Source: Urechis unicinctus
Taxonomy: Eukaryota > Annelida > Polychaeta > Xenopneusta > Urechidae
Direction of reading: 5' to 3'
Assembly: GCA_034190875.2 (NCBI GenBank)
Contig: CM067344.1
Location: 71,820,809-71,884,808, forward strand
Length of the DNA: 64,000 nucleotides
In this document: positions 63,419 to 64,000 of the stretch, piece after piece
How the letters are laid out: every line of letters begins with the position of its first letter
How positions within the stretch are numbered: the stretch's first letter is position 1
The notes under the pieces: model-generated
Told to the model about the DNA's origin: nothing
Databases searched by the model: none
What the model saw: only the letters and a program-made list of their open reading frames with translations
Translations under genes and position numbers: made by a program

Positions 63419-64000
63419 CTTTAGACAGGAATTTACAACAACTTGTTGTATATACAGACATATCATACAGAACATTCATTCATTCATTGGTGGTTGCATG
63501 TAAAATGTGAATAAAATGTTAATGAATGTTCTAGTTAGCGCTCTGTTCAATAATTTCCTGGTCATTTTACCCGCTCAATTGATTGAAAAAACTAAAAACT
63601 TCATTAATAGATTTTGGTGTAACGTTTATGGAAGTTTAGTCATTAGCTAAATACCAATAGATAAGAACTTTGTTTCCTGGTTAAGGGATTCTTTTCCATA
63701 CGTACATCTATGAAAGTTAATGACGGATAACAACAGTATTTTTTTTTGGGGGGGGGGTGGTTGTTGACGCGCTAGTTAACTGATAAGAGGGTCTGTATAA
63801 ACAATTCTTATCTTTTGTATAGGTCGGCAATGCCTCATTAATTTAAGAGGAACTTGAGAGACGTTATTATGTAAAAATTCTGATCTTACGAAACAAAAAT
63901 TCTTTATTCCAGCAGGATTAGGAATCAGTTAAAATGTTTCAGTTTCCTTTTAAAAAAATCATCTTCGGGAAATTATCTACAATAGAAATCATATGTTACC
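63419..64000. other. Intron or flank of copy C
   Basis: No exon is seen. A short T/G-run lies at 63741-63759. Words shared with 34.9-35.4 kb (for example TGTTAATGAATGTTCTAGTTA against TGTTTATGAATGTTCTAATTA) show that this is the homologous intron of copy A. Confidence 0.6.

Overview
This is a window of animal nuclear genomic DNA. Its multi-exon genes have GT-AG introns, it is AT-rich, and it carries very long dinucleotide microsatellites and degraded transposable elements. The genes fit an invertebrate bilaterian, with a mollusc or other lophotrochozoan as a guess. I cannot name the species. Exon limits below were placed by eye from splice signals, reading phase and remembered family similarity, and no transcript or database search was available.

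Layout. (1) 1-14,487, minus strand: a nearly complete HELZ gene (UPF1-like RNA helicase with a CCCH zinc finger), about 1,860 codons in 23 exons, with TPR-like N-terminus, zinc finger, all SF1 helicase motifs, a PAM2 motif and a low-complexity tail. (2) 14,488-16,997: the spacer between two divergent genes. (3) 16,998-29,302, plus strand: RBBP6 (DWNN, zinc knuckle, RING, RS-rich), about 1,760 codons in 18 exons, with two apparent reading-frame breaks in its last two exons. (4) 29.3-31.3 kb: 3' UTR, then an intergenic stretch with a short inverted-repeat element. (5) 31.3-35.9 kb and 44.2-48.8 kb, minus strand: two full paralogues of a single-pass receptor-like protein (signal peptide, Thr-rich stalk, EGF-like domain, plexin-type IPT/TIG modules, TM helix, short tail). 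Part of a third paralogue lies at 63.0-63.4 kb. (6) 39.2-40.7 kb, plus strand: a BK-channel beta-subunit-like (KCNMB/TipE superfamily) gene lying between the receptor genes. (7) 49-64 kb: transposon-rich DNA dominated by a direct duplication of about 5.3 kb (51,769-57,100 and 57,830-63,169).

The most notable structure is that duplication. The left copy begins with a solo LTR flanked by a 5-bp target-site duplication. The right copy begins with the same LTR, followed by the same 5 bp but preceded by the 3' end of a BEL/Pao pol gene. The copies differ mainly by homopolymer and microsatellite indels. This is what two alleles (solo LTR versus element with internal region) joined end to end would look like, although a real tandem duplication followed by LTR-LTR recombination would also fit. 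The plexin-like IPT receptors, which lack Sema and GAP domains, are the best candidate for an undescribed gene family.

HELZ and RBBP6 both act on RNA or RNA processing but show no evident shared regulation beyond their head-to-head arrangement. The receptor cluster looks like a locally expanding surface-protein family, with changes in stalk length, a furin-like site, tail truncation and a 3'-less copy.
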